DNA of 64,000 bases from assembly GCA_037367355.1 (NCBI GenBank), contig CM074699.1:2976001-3040000 (forward strand), read 5' to 3'. This document shows positions 12,138 through 21,873 of this stretch, one piece after another; position 1 is the first letter of the stretch, and the number at the start of each line of letters is the position of its first letter. The notes under the pieces are model-generated. The model was not told where the DNA came from. It worked only from the letters and a program-made list of their open reading frames with translations, and ran no database searches. Origin of the DNA: Neoscytalidium dimidiatum (taxonomy: Eukaryota; Ascomycota; Dothideomycetes; Botryosphaeriales; Botryosphaeriaceae). The translations under genes were made by a program, and so were the position numbers.

Positions 12138-13055
12138 ATGTCCACCACGACCTCCCTTCAGCCCAATACTACCGCCTCCGCGACTCCCCAACGCAACTTC
12201 TTCATCTTCGGCCACAACATCGCGCACTCCCTCTCCCCCACCCTCCACAACGCCGGCTTCCACGCCCTCGCCCTCCGGCACCACCACTACGCCGTCCACG
12301 AATCCCCCGAAATCGACGCCACCAACGAGGCCCTCCTCGCCGCCCCTTCCTTCGCCGGCGCCTCCGTCACCTTCCCGCACAAGCTCCAGGTCGCCCGCCT
12401 GCTCGACGCGCTCTCCCCCAGCGCGGCCGCCATCGGCGCCGTCAACACGATCGTCGTGCGCCACGCCGACGACGGCGGGAAGAGGGAGCTCGTCGGCGAG
12501 AACACGGCTTGGCTCGGCATCCGCGCGTGCGTCGAGAGGGCCGCGAGGGGCGGCCGCGCGGGCCGCGCCGCGTTGGTGCTCAGTGCGGGGGGTGCGGCGC
12601 GCGCGGCGTGCTACGCGCTGCGGACGCTGGGGGTGGGGGAGATCGTCGTCGTGAACAGGACGCGGGGTCGGGCGGAGGAAATGGCGGAAGGGTTTCCGGG
12701 AACGAGGTTCCGTGTTTTCGAGAGCTTGGAAGAGGCTGTTGGTGCGGGAGTGAAGGGCGTGGGCGTTGTGGTGGCGTGCGTGCCGGCGGATGAGTTGACG
12801 GAGGAGAGGGTGCCGGGGGGGCTGTTTGAGGGGGTGGCGGAAGGCGGCGTTTTGGTCGAGATGGCGTATCGGCCGCCGGAGACGGGGATGATGAGGGTGG
12901 CAAGGGCGTGCCCCGGGTGGGAGGTTTTCTGTGGGACTGATGTGCTGGAGGAGCAGGCGTTCGCGCAGTTTGAGTTGTGGACGGGGCGGAAGGCGCCGGT
13001 TGAGGCTATGAGGGAGGCGATGAGGGTGGAGGTGGAGCGGCGGAGCCGGTTGTGA
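12138..13055 (+). CDS. Shikimate/quinate dehydrogenase-like protein lacking the catalytic Asp
   Basis: This is a single-exon protein of 305 residues with both domains of the AroE/quinate dehydrogenase fold. The substrate domain has the signature SLSPTLHN near residue 31, TFPHK with the conserved Lys82, and IGAVNT near residue 99. The expected GxNTDxxG block instead reads GENTAWLG, so the catalytic Asp is Ala124. The Rossmann glycine motif reads LSAGGAARAA, with Ser149 where Gly is usual. The C-terminal block (EEQAFAQFELWTGR) is conserved. Active members use the Lys/Asp pair to oxidise quinate or shikimate with NAD(P)+, so this copy may be impaired, may use another substrate, or may bind ligand without turnover. 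It is intact as a reading frame and has strong codon bias, which argues against recent decay. Confidence 0.88.
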   Translation: MSTTTSLQPNTTASATPQRNFFIFGHNIAHSLSPTLHNAGFHALALRHHHYAVHESPEIDATNEALLAAPSFAGASVTFPHKLQVARLLDALSPSAAAIGAVNTIVVRHADDGGKRELVGENTAWLGIRACVERAARGGRAGRAALVLSAGGAARAACYALRTLGVGEIVVVNRTRGRAEEMAEGFPGTRFRVFESLEEAVGAGVKGVGVVVACVPADELTEERVPGGLFEGVAEGGVLVEMAYRPPETGMMRVARACPGWEVFCGTDVLEEQAFAQFELWTGRKAPVEAMREAMRVEVERRSRL

Positions 13056-13165
13056 TTATACGTTTGTGTCATGGCTTAGTGGGGGAAAGTTGTACGTAAA
13101 TATTAGAGATGGTAGAACTGGCAGCTATGGAACGTAAACTAGATCCGAACGTCCTTTCTACCAAC

Positions 13166-13919
13166 CTAATCCCGAGCTTGCAAATAAAGATTGTCATGCT
13201 TGTCGCCGTTCAGCGTGCCAACGTCACGCCGGCGGCCTGGCATATCCAGCAAGACTTTAAAGCCCATGGTTGTTTCCTGACAGTACGCGAGACATTTGTA
13301 TCCTTGTGGATAAGATTGAAGCCTTTCTTCGTCGAGCACAGGCACCCGAGCAGGATTGACAGGAATCAACCTATCCTTTTCATACCAATGCCGCACAAAG
13401 CGAGCACCCCAGCGACCGTCCACCTTCTCGAAAAAGAAGCAGAAGCGGCAGTCGCACTCAGCATCGGCTTCTACACCGTTGATGACGAAACGCTGCGTGA
13501 CTGTTGCTTTCATCTTCGTGACCGCTCGTGTCCCATCCGGATTGATGTCCGTAGTCGTGCCGTGACATCGGTGCATGATGAAGGCGCCACTGTCCATCCC
13601 GGCCTTCGACCCGACAATGAAGTCCGTGCATAATACTCTGCCAGACCATGTTGTGTAGACATATGCTCCGGGGTGGAATATGGAGGCGAAATGCTCCCAC
13701 TCGCAAGCATCACTGTATCAACGATGTTAGTATTAGAGATTCGTTATCCGTAACTCTCGAGGAGTTGCTGACGGAAGCACAGGTCAAAGCAGGTGAAGCT
13801 CACCGGTAACAAGGCCATCCTTCAGCAAGTTCGCGCAGCTTAAACCTCTCCAAAGCTAAGTAATCCGGCCCATTATTGCGAACTGCGGATTGGGGCCGCG
13901 ACCCTTGAGGGAGTGAGTG
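13166..13919 (-). CDS. NTF2/SnoaL-like domain protein, 5' end not resolved
   Basis: The frame reads [18 protein letters not shown], then WPCYR, an intron, then [14 protein letters not shown], and ends at 13166. The intron is 13713-13803 (GTGAGC donor, TACTAAC branch site, ATACAG acceptor) and joins in frame. The pattern of an N-terminal helix, a Trp/His-containing cone segment and a beta-rich half ([27 protein letters not shown]) fits the fungal SnoaL-like branch of the NTF2 fold (polyketide cyclase and scytalone-dehydratase relatives). The upstream exon is open only to 13919, where an in-frame TGA occurs, and it contains no ATG. A further short 5' exon, or loss of the start to the AT-rich patch just upstream, is needed. 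It sits inside the quinate group, but a pathway role is only inference. Confidence 0.62.
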
Positions 13920-13979
13920 TCAAACCCTGGTGTTGCAGTACTTGATTCATCACTGTAATACGCTCGTTACACATTTAAT

Positions 13980-14218
13980 TCAGCTAGCAACCTCGCTTAT
14001 TTATTAGCGTATACTAGATATATATAATTACCTTTATTTAGTATTCTTTACTAGTATACTAATTTATTTATTCTACTTATTATTACTGCTTAATATAGTA
14101 TCCTATTAACTACCTAGTTTAATAGTAAGTGTAGGTCGACTATAATTTTGCTTATAGATATGCGGTAGAACTAGAGATATTCTCTTGTTAGAACTGATTA
14201 TAATGATTTATACAAGTC
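13980..14218. repeat. Small AT-rich, RIP-like patch
   Basis: An abrupt AT-rich stretch of about 240 bp separates the SnoaL-like gene from the dehydratase gene. It is rich in TA steps and poor in CA/TG, like the large block at 23-38 kb. It is probably the remnant of a mutated repeat insertion. I could not name the element. Confidence 0.55.
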
Positions 14219-14418
14219 AACACTCTTGGAACTTATTAAGCTTCCGGACGTTTGTGTGATGCCGAGCTGGCGGATCTTCCGTCCGGCGGGAAGTTCTTAT
14301 CCGCTTCAGCAACGAATTCTTTTCCCCGCTCCTGTACACACCACAGCTTTACGTAGACACCCAAACACAGGCCTAGCATCTGCAACTTCAAAGTTCTTAG
14401 TAATTAAGAGACCAGAAT

Positions 14419-15483
14419 ATGAAGGCATTCCGCCCCGCAATTCTCTCAGTCTCTCTAGGTCGCGCCTGGCCGCACAAACTCGACAATAAGCTCCAGCAAG
14501 CCGCTCAAGCCGGGTTCGAAGGCGTCGAGATATTCTACGAAGACCTGGAATACCTCGCCAAAGACATATCCGCTAATGATGCTCCTCTAACACCCGAAAA
14601 CCTACTCCAAGCTGCCCAACACGTCCGGCAGCAATGCGACTCCCTGAATCTCACCATTATCGGCCTGCAGCCTTTCCTGTTTTACGAAGGCCTGCTCGAC
14701 CGCACACAACACGCACGCCTGATCACCAAAATGAAGCTCTGGTTTCGCATCGCCGCGACCCTCGGTACCCAAACAATCCAAATCCCGGCCAACTTCATGC
14801 CTGCCAACCAGTTGACTGGAGACATGTCCGTCATCACATCTGACCTGCGCGAGCTCGCGGATCTTGGGTCGCGTGAAGAACCAGTGATTGGATTCGCGTA
14901 CGAGAATCTCTGTTGGAGCACCTACTTGGACACATGGCAGAAGGCGTGGGACGTTCTGTGCCGCGTCGACCGCCCCAACTTCGGTCTGTGCCTTGATACA
15001 TTCAATATCGCGGGCCGCGTGTGGGGCGATCCTGCGGCGCCGATCGGAAGGACGCCAGATGCGGACAAAGCGTTAAAATGCTCGCTGGATGCGATGCTCG
15101 GTACGATTGATGTTGATAAGGTGTTCTACATCCAGGTGGTGGATGCGGAGCGTATGGAGAAGCCTCTTGTGGAGGATCATCCTTTCCATGTGGATGGGAA
15201 TCCGCCCCGAATGAATTGGTCAAGAAATGCGCGCACATTTGTCTATGAGGAAGAGAGGGGCGCGTATCTGCCGGTGGAGCAGGTTGCGGAAACGATTATT
15301 CATGGTCTGGGATACAAGGGGTTTGTCTCTATGGAGTTTTTCTCTAGGACAGTGGCCGAGGAAGGAGAAAGTGTTCCTCGAGAGCACGCGCAGAGAGGAG
15401 GAGTCGCATGGAAAAGGTTCGAGCAGCGTCTGAGATTGAACGAAGAGCAAGAGGCCAGAGGTCAAGTAATTATATCCGTTTAA
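14419..15483 (+). CDS. qutC: 3-dehydroshikimate dehydratase (QutC/Qa-4 type)
   Basis: This single-exon protein of 354 residues belongs to the xylose isomerase-like TIM-barrel family. It should convert 3-dehydroshikimate to protocatechuate, the step that leads quinate carbon into aromatic ring cleavage. The N-terminus (AILSVSLGRAWPHKLDNK, then GFEGVEIFYEDL) matches fungal QutC/Qa-4. Likely metal-binding positions are visible in conserved blocks: the Glu of FAYENLCW, the Asp of GLCLDTFN, the Gln/Asp of FYIQVVDA and the Glu of FVSMEFFSR. The length is normal for fungal members. The first Met directly precedes the conserved strand, so the start is well supported. It converges with the dehydrogenase gene on the opposite strand, with about 120 bp between stop codons. 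Confidence 0.92.
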   Translation: MKAFRPAILSVSLGRAWPHKLDNKLQQAAQAGFEGVEIFYEDLEYLAKDISANDAPLTPENLLQAAQHVRQQCDSLNLTIIGLQPFLFYEGLLDRTQHARLITKMKLWFRIAATLGTQTIQIPANFMPANQLTGDMSVITSDLRELADLGSREEPVIGFAYENLCWSTYLDTWQKAWDVLCRVDRPNFGLCLDTFNIAGRVWGDPAAPIGRTPDADKALKCSLDAMLGTIDVDKVFYIQVVDAERMEKPLVEDHPFHVDGNPPRMNWSRNARTFVYEEERGAYLPVEQVAETIIHGLGYKGFVSMEFFSRTVAEEGESVPREHAQRGGVAWKRFEQRLRLNEEQEARGQVIISV

Positions 15484-15602
15484 CAGTGCATCCCCTTCAA
15501 TAGAGAGAGAAGTAGCAGTAACAATGAAATCAATCCTGTAAATATATTCAAAGCAGCAGTGAGGCCAGTTCTGGAAAGAACATTCTAACATGAAGCTTAG
15601 CC

Positions 15603-16550
15603 TCAAAAGTTGATAGCCGGGCTCTCCTCCGCTGATCTCAACAGTACGCTCCACGCCCCTTTCTTATCCAGAATCTTCGCCCGCTCTTCTCCGGCCCACA
15701 ATCGCCACTGCTCCTCAATCTGATACCCAATCACATGTGTTCCCTCGACGGTCTTCCACCCCATCTGCTCCGCAAGCTTCAGCATCCGCGTCCTCCGCGG
15801 CTTGAAGCACATATCCAGCAACACGCCCTTCTGCTCCCTCCCTAGAAACTCCTCCAAACACTCCCTCACCATTACCTCCGCTGCCGTCCCCGGTTCCGCA
15901 TCCGGCACCGTTCCGACAACGTAAAACGACGTCCCCAGCCCCCTTGCCTGCTCCAGGCCCACAACATGCACGACCTCTGGCACGATGTCCAGCCGCCCAC
16001 AGTCCCGCACGAGGTTCCCCACCTCCCCCTCATCTCGATTTAGCACGTACACCGTCACCACGCCCAAGTGCGCACTCAACGCATACACAGCTGCGCGGCT
16101 CGCGCCCCCGGCACCGACAACCAGCGCCGGCGTGCCCGACCCCTCTCGCCCATCACCCTTCTCGAGCAAACACCCCCGGATGCCCAGCCAGTCGGTATTC
16201 GTGCCGCGCAGCTTGGTGGGTTCAGACGGGTCGCGGTACACGTTGCAGGCGCCGATGGCGGTGGAGAGCGGGTCGACGCCGTCGAGCTGCGCCATGATAG
16301 ACTGCTTGTACGGCATAGTAACGACGAGGCCGGCGGTGGATGGGGTGCGGGCGAGGGCGATTGCCGCGGGGAGGTTGGCGCACTCGGTGCTGTGGAAGGT
16401 CCAGGGGAGGGAGAGGGATGCCGCGATGTGGTTGTGCATGGGCGGCGCGATGGAGTGCGTGACACCGACGCCGACGAGGTGGAGGGTCCTGGGCTTGGAA
16501 GGGTCCCAGTGGTCTAGGGAGGTAACGGCTGTGGAGGTTAGTGTGGTCAT
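15603..16550 (-). CDS. qutB: Quinate/shikimate dehydrogenase (QutB/Qa-3 type)
   Basis: This single-exon protein of 315 residues is probably cytosolic. It should oxidise quinate to 3-dehydroquinate with NAD(P)+, the entry step of the pathway. It has the substrate-binding signature GVTHSIAPPMHN near residue 29, VVTMPYK with catalytic Lys82, GTNTDWLG with catalytic Asp120, and the dinucleotide motif VVGAGGASRAAVYAL. The N-terminal SLDHWDPSKP followed by a beta strand resembles fungal QutB. Unlike the copy at 12138-13055, all key residues are present, so I take this as the working enzyme of the group. It ends tail-to-tail with the dehydratase gene. Confidence 0.9.
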   Translation of the reverse strand: MTTLTSTAVTSLDHWDPSKPRTLHLVGVGVTHSIAPPMHNHIAASLSLPWTFHSTECANLPAAIALARTPSTAGLVVTMPYKQSIMAQLDGVDPLSTAIGACNVYRDPSEPTKLRGTNTDWLGIRGCLLEKGDGREGSGTPALVVGAGGASRAAVYALSAHLGVVTVYVLNRDEGEVGNLVRDCGRLDIVPEVVHVVGLEQARGLGTSFYVVGTVPDAEPGTAAEVMVRECLEEFLGREQKGVLLDMCFKPRRTRMLKLAEQMGWKTVEGTHVIGYQIEEQWRLWAGEERAKILDKKGAWSVLLRSAEESPAINF

Positions 16551-18850
16551 GGTGAAATTGGAAATTTGCGGAGATTCGAGGCAGGCTTCGTAGACGGCGG
16601 AAGTAGATGATAGTGCTAATGGTGTCCATTCTGCGCTTATTCGATTTGATCCGTCTGCTTTTCAGTATGATGTCGGTGATTCCTTGAGTCATGGAGTCGA
16701 AGTTACCGGCGGATGATGTTATAGCCGCCGGATCACCGGGTAAGCACGCAGCAGAATTCATTCCATCTAGAATTTGCCTGTACGGCCCTCGGGCACGAAG
16801 ACCGTAGTCTTCCTCAATCGCCATTTGATAAAGTGCAGGTTCGGCCAGGAAATCACTCCAAATTAACGTGTATGCCGGTGCTGCATCGAATAGAGCCTCG
16901 ACGGACTTATAGTATACGTAAAGGAAGTAAAATAAGTCCTCGTAGGTTTCTGCAAGCGTCTTTGGAGGAGTCCGAGCAGAGGGGAAATGCCACGGTTCCA
17001 GAAACACCTTTCGGTAGAACCCTCCACTAAGAGCTCTTGCAGCGGGCTGTCTGTCACAGGCTGGCATTAGCTAATAAGGAAGGCCTGGTACTTCCCCGGG
17101 GGCCTCTCGAATGCTGATAAGCTTCGTCCGGGGAAACCTCGCCTGAGTATGCAGCTCTTCTTGCGCTGTTTACCATCTGATAAGGTTTCTTGCACATTCA
17201 TATTCCGCCACTTAGATATCCTTGTGTATTGCGTTCGATTCCCACTCTAGCAGCTCTTTCTATTTGAGCTAGTCCGGTATGCGCGCCTCGGACTAGATGT
17301 TAGGTTGCCCAGCAGTGTATTAGTCCAACAAATCGGCTCCACCAATGTCGTTCTGCACACACTGAGGGCGAAAGGACTTTGCTGAGCACTACAGGGACCA
17401 GTCGGTACGGTGGAATTGGCGCTGCTTTGCGATAGTGGCGGAACGCTCCCATCTACATCCTTCGTATAGTTTCTGTCCGGATTAGGCGGGGAAAAAGTCA
17501 ACCCGATAGATTAATCTCGTCCATAGATCGGCATTATTACGTTTAGGAGTAAGTTTCTTCAGACGTGCTCTCCCTTGACCTGATCTTGCAATGTTCTCGT
17601 TGCCCCGATGCCGGCCGTCGAGAATTCGATGGCCTTTTGGGCACCACTGTTCACTCGTACGCGGCGACTTTCCATTGCTGCAAAGGGATGTGTGGACAAT
17701 GTGTCGGCGTTGACATGGCGCAGCCGATTCCGCTATAATTGCTTTACCATTGTGTCGGCCGCTAAGTGGATTCGTAAGGCGCATTGTGAGCAAGTCAGCT
17801 GGGAATTGATTTCAAGGCGAGCCTGAGCACAAGAATACCTCCGACGAGGTCTTCATACACTAGCGGCTATATTTGCAGGTTGTGCTTTTTTTTTTTTTTT
17901 AGCTCTTGAATTGCAGTGTGATGCAGGCAACAACTCTGGCGATCAGAAGCGGAAGTCTACAACTCGGATCCACAGCTTGAAGAACGCCTGATGCTTGGAT
18001 GCATCGAAAACCAAGTCAACAGACGGGCGAAGAGGTGGTAGGGTGGCGTCATCACCGAGATAACTCGTGGTTCCATCACTTTCCTGCCATTCGATCATAG
18101 CAGGCGCACCCGCAATGGAGATATCACATGCTGCCATGGCACGATAACTATTGATAATTAGCGGATAGAAGTCGAAAAGATCCCCTGGCAGAAAAGTGCT
18201 CAGGAAAACCCGCCCGCCCAGGCTTCAAGATCAGAGCAGCCTTGACTCTGCCCGGAAAGATCCACGCTGTCTCGCTGGCACTCCGACAACGGCGCACGTG
18301 TATCACAAACGGTGGCATAAGCCCCTACAGACCCCAGCCCTTTCACGGAAGGGACCCGCCTAAGATTAGGCGGACGTTCAATGAGTAGCGACTGGCAAAA
18401 GCTGGCCTGCTTGTGGATGACTGGCGTGCGACGCGGGAGTGTGCAGACACACACGGTGGCGGACAGAGCCGCTACCTATGGGTCAGATCCGGAGATGTGA
18501 GAATAGGAGATGGAAACAGTAAGGGTGAGTGATGGCGATGATGACAGCTGATGATGAGAGAGGAATGTCGGAGGTGGAGAGAGGAGGTTGGGAGTTGGGG
18601 AGATCAGGTCGTAGCTCGGCTATGGCGGAAAAACGTCGGCTAAGACTAGTGTACCTCCTACAACTACTTGGCACAGATACCACTTTGCCCGCGGGCTGAG
18701 CTATCATCGCACCGGTTAGACGCTCAGCTGGGCTACCCGGGCGGGTCTATTGCGCAACGCGTCCAGGGAAAATCTGCACACCAATTTGATAGAATAATGA
18801 AACTAAATTTTATGTCATGTAACAATAATTTTCTGATTTAACGCTAGTTA
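16551..18850. other. Gene-poor region with weak open frames
   Basis: On the minus strand an open frame at about 16,600-17,067 (reading YEDLFYFLYVYYKSVEAL, AIEEDYGLRARGPY) could be a coding fragment, but it runs into the QutB coding region in another frame and I recognise no family. Another short minus frame (17,943 to about 18,210, containing GDLFDFYPLIINSYRAM) may be a gene remnant. A perfect 8-bp inverted repeat, CTAGTCCG/CGGACTAG, lies at 17,267-17,294. A poly-T run lies near 17,887-17,900. Confidence 0.35.
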
Positions 18851-18869
18851 TTCCGCAAGCATAAAGTCT

Positions 18870-20173
18870 CACTACACGAAGACAAGAACAAGGACGAAAC
18901 GCCATTGCATTGGGCTTGCAAGTGGCCAAATGCACCCGTCGAGCTGACAGAGCTTCTCCTTGACACAAGGCTAACTTGAATGCTCAAGATGCAGAGGGCC
19001 AAGCCAGCGCCCCCTCAAGGAAATTACCAACTTACCAAATTACTCGTGGATCGCGGCGCACCAATAAACGCGCACAGTTCGGAAAAGTGTGCGTACGGCC
19101 CTACTCCCCTTGATGCAGCATTCAATTGCCGGCAAACATCGTTCAATATCAAGGAAGAGCAAAGACAAGCCTTTGAAAACATCATCGTTGACCTTTCCAA
19201 GAGTGGCGAAGCGATTCTGCGGGACAAGCACTAAAGTTCAACTACGCCATCGAACAAGATTCAAAGCGGGTATTCAAACTTCTCAGAAAGTAACACTCAA
19301 AGAAAGACGAGTACGGCTGGGCAGGTGTCACAGTAGCTGCATCATACAACTTCATCCACGCCGACGGGCAGGATTCCAGATATTCGCCTCCAACGAAGTG
19401 GAGCCGTACAGACAAGGATGATAGACTGACCGTAAAACATGATGGCTCTTGTTTATCGTTCACACCACCAGGTACGTCAGTCTACAAGGATCACTCACAG
19501 GTACCTCATGCACGTCAGCTAAAACACACAAATGGGCCAAGTCACACAATCAGCTTCATCCAAGAAGCTTCGAATGCCCGTTCGTCCAAATAATCGTACT
19601 CTACCGGGGATGGAGAAATTATACTTTGAAATCGAGATTTTAAAGAATAAGGAAGATGATCCGTGGGTGATTCTTTACCATGCTTGACGTCAGATTGTGG
19701 TACTGATAGATGTGTCACCAAGGATCGTCGGCATTGGATTTTGCACCAAACTTGCAATTCTACGAGACACACTTCCGGGGTGGCGGTTTGCCCGCGCTCT
19801 AACTTGGGGCTACCAAGGAAATAGCGGCAACAAGCACTCCTATCAGAAACACCAGGGTGACAGCTACGGCAAGAAATTCCGCGCCGGCGACATTGTAGGT
19901 TGCGTACTTAACCTCTCCAAGGGTCCAGGCCATTGGGTAATCTATTTCACCCGCAATGGAAAGTATCTAGGTATGTGTATCTGGGTACGTACGTGTATCG
20001 GTCCATTTTGTAATAGCTTCCTAGTTCTGGTGTGCATATCCGAAGGCAACGCATTCACGGGAGTGAAAGGCCAAATCTTTCCGGTTCTCGGCATCGATGG
20101 CAGAAACTTCAAGGTGGAAGTTCTCGTCCACTTCGGGAATGACAAGAGCAAACCTTTCAAGTATCAGGGATAA
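18870..20173 (+). pseudogene. Ankyrin-repeat plus SPRY domain gene, degraded
   Basis: The first ankyrin piece (DETPLHWACKWPNAPVELT, about 18,897-18,975) is in one frame, and NLNAQDAEGQA continues in a second frame. GNYQLTKLLVDRGAPINA and GPTPLDAAF (about 19,017-19,135) are in a third, so two frame changes interrupt the ankyrin part. Downstream, an SPRY domain is recognisable: LYFEIEIL (about 19,620), RIVGIGFCTKLA, LPGWR, KFRAGDIVGC, VIYFTRNGKYLG, then an intron at 19,971-20,045 (GTATGT donor), then NAFTGVKGQIFPVLGI. This domain order is common in fungal NACHT/ankyrin/SPRY proteins. The SPRY part is nearly intact but has no clear start, so I call the locus a pseudogene. Confidence 0.62.
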
Positions 20174-20522
20174 AGCAAGGGCTAAGCGATGCAACAGTTT
20201 TCAATTTTAATTCAGGTTTGATTTATATTTAAAGAATTGACGAAGCGTTCCAGTGACACTGCAAGATAAACCGTGGTGTGCAATATTACACGAAGATATC
20301 CTCTTCTTATGGAAGTCAAATTGGACAATCTCAAGAGTATTTACTTAATCAGAACTATCCTTAAGATACGCTACGAATTCAGGATATCGCTGCTAAAATT
20401 TTAAATCGGAATATTTCAAGTAGCTTCTGTATGCCACCACTAAGTGATCGACAAATCTCTGCATCTATATCAGATATCTCTTCCATTATCTACCCTTTCT
20501 CAGTCGCTTTGATATACTGTGG

Positions 20523-21873
20523 TCATTCTTTCCTCCAAGCAGTGGCTCTAACGCGTCGGTGGTGCCACCAGTCGCGCCACGACCACGATGGAGCTGATGT
20601 ATTTCCCATTGAATCAGTGGATGCAAGTGTGGTGCCTGCTAATCGGGCAATACCCTCCTCAACTACTGCCGCTAGTGCTTCATCTTCATCCGTGTTCCCA
20701 TTTCGCCCGTGCAGCATGACGAGAGGGAGCGATCTACGCATAGCGACCCTTCCACCTTCACGTTCGCCAGGCAATTCCTGTAACAGTTCAAGATCGGCTG
20801 AAACTCTGAGCTTCAGAGCTAGAGGAGCAATTTTGGTTGCATTTACCCCTAGCACTGCTAGCGTGGGTCCTACGAGGGCGTAGATGGAGAAGGGGATCGC
20901 CGACCCTAGGATGGGGTGAGAAGAAGCCAAGGCCTCGAGGAAGGGAGGTCTTACAAGTCAAGTCTTCAAAGTTCTCAAGATCAGGAACATGAGTTATCTG
21001 CATGGCTGTGCATGCCACATGACTATATCTGTGTTACTCTCACTGCAATTTCATGTTACTGAAGCCTGTACGAGCTTACCAGGCTGCGAAACAATTAAAT
21101 ACGCCCGTTATCGCCCTCCTCTTCCAGCTGATATCTCTCCGCACGAGGGATGCCATGGCAAAAATCCCGAGTGCAGCATCAGTTGCCATGCTAATTGACA
21201 AAAACGTATACCACGGTATACGTAACTCTACCGTGTAACAACGCGCTTGTGCGTCGATTCGGTTTCTAGACCATACTGTGGAGATCGGGTTACATTGGAA
21301 GAGGATGAGGAAGAAGAAGATTGCACTGGTGGTGGCAGATATTGATATGTTGGTAATAACAAGGCGCCGACGTGAGTGAAAGGCGCGAGGAGAGATGGCG
21401 GAAAGCCCGATTGCTAGACGGGCTGTGGCGGAGGAGAGGACGTGAAGTAGGGTAGTCAGATACCAGAACTTTGAATATTAGTGGAAATTTGTGCGTAGAA
21501 GTTCATTGCTAAGTGGAAGAATTACGTACCTGCAATGCTTTTGTAACGTCGCCGTTGTGAGTCGCTGGTGAATTGAGGTAGTGCAGCTCTCCAGGTAAGT
21601 CGGCCGTGTGGGTTCCAAAACCATTCGCGCATGCACCGATCTGGCATGCTACGAATGCCAACCAGAATATCTATATATCACTCAGTGCGACCGGGTTCAT
21701 TGATAAATAGGAATGCGCACATTTGCCAGAGCAGCTAACGAATCACTGCCCGAAATACGTTTCTCCACTCGGAACTTCACGTATCCATGGAGAGTCAAAG
21801 TTGGAAGGATTAACGAAAGAAGTACACACACGACTGTAAGTACGAGCCACCTTCTATCTGCAAGATCAGTCAT
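20523..21873 (-). CDS. SAT4/rhodopsin-like fungal integral membrane protein
   Basis: Exons read on the minus strand are 21721-21873 (start MTDLADRRWLVLT), 21530-21670, 21080-21468, a short one ending at 20955, and 20523-20905. The family pattern is strong: an N-terminal Arg-Trp then a helix, a segment ending in GFGTHTADLP, then FWYLTTLLHVLSSATARL, then FFFLILFQCNPISTVW, with a later DLT/W junction leading to a last helix (SIYALVGPTLAVLG). The introns at 21671-21720, 21469-21529 and 20906-20954 have GT...AG ends and frame agreement. The link between 21080 and about 20,990 is unresolved: the exon ends in phase 2 at a GTAAGC donor and no acceptor keeps the frame. Either a small exon is missed or the gene is damaged there. 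The cargo or ligand of such proteins is unknown. Confidence 0.65.

Noticed and set aside
16222..17067. A 281-codon minus-strand frame as a full gene
   Set aside because: Its C-terminal third is an alternative frame of the QutB start region; only the part beyond about 16,600 could be real and I recognise nothing in it.
18690..18760. A tRNA-like stretch on the minus strand (GCCCGGGTAGCCCAGCTGAGC)
   Set aside because: The D-arm resemblance is not followed by a proper anticodon arm or a GGTTCGA-type T-loop, and the ends do not pair.
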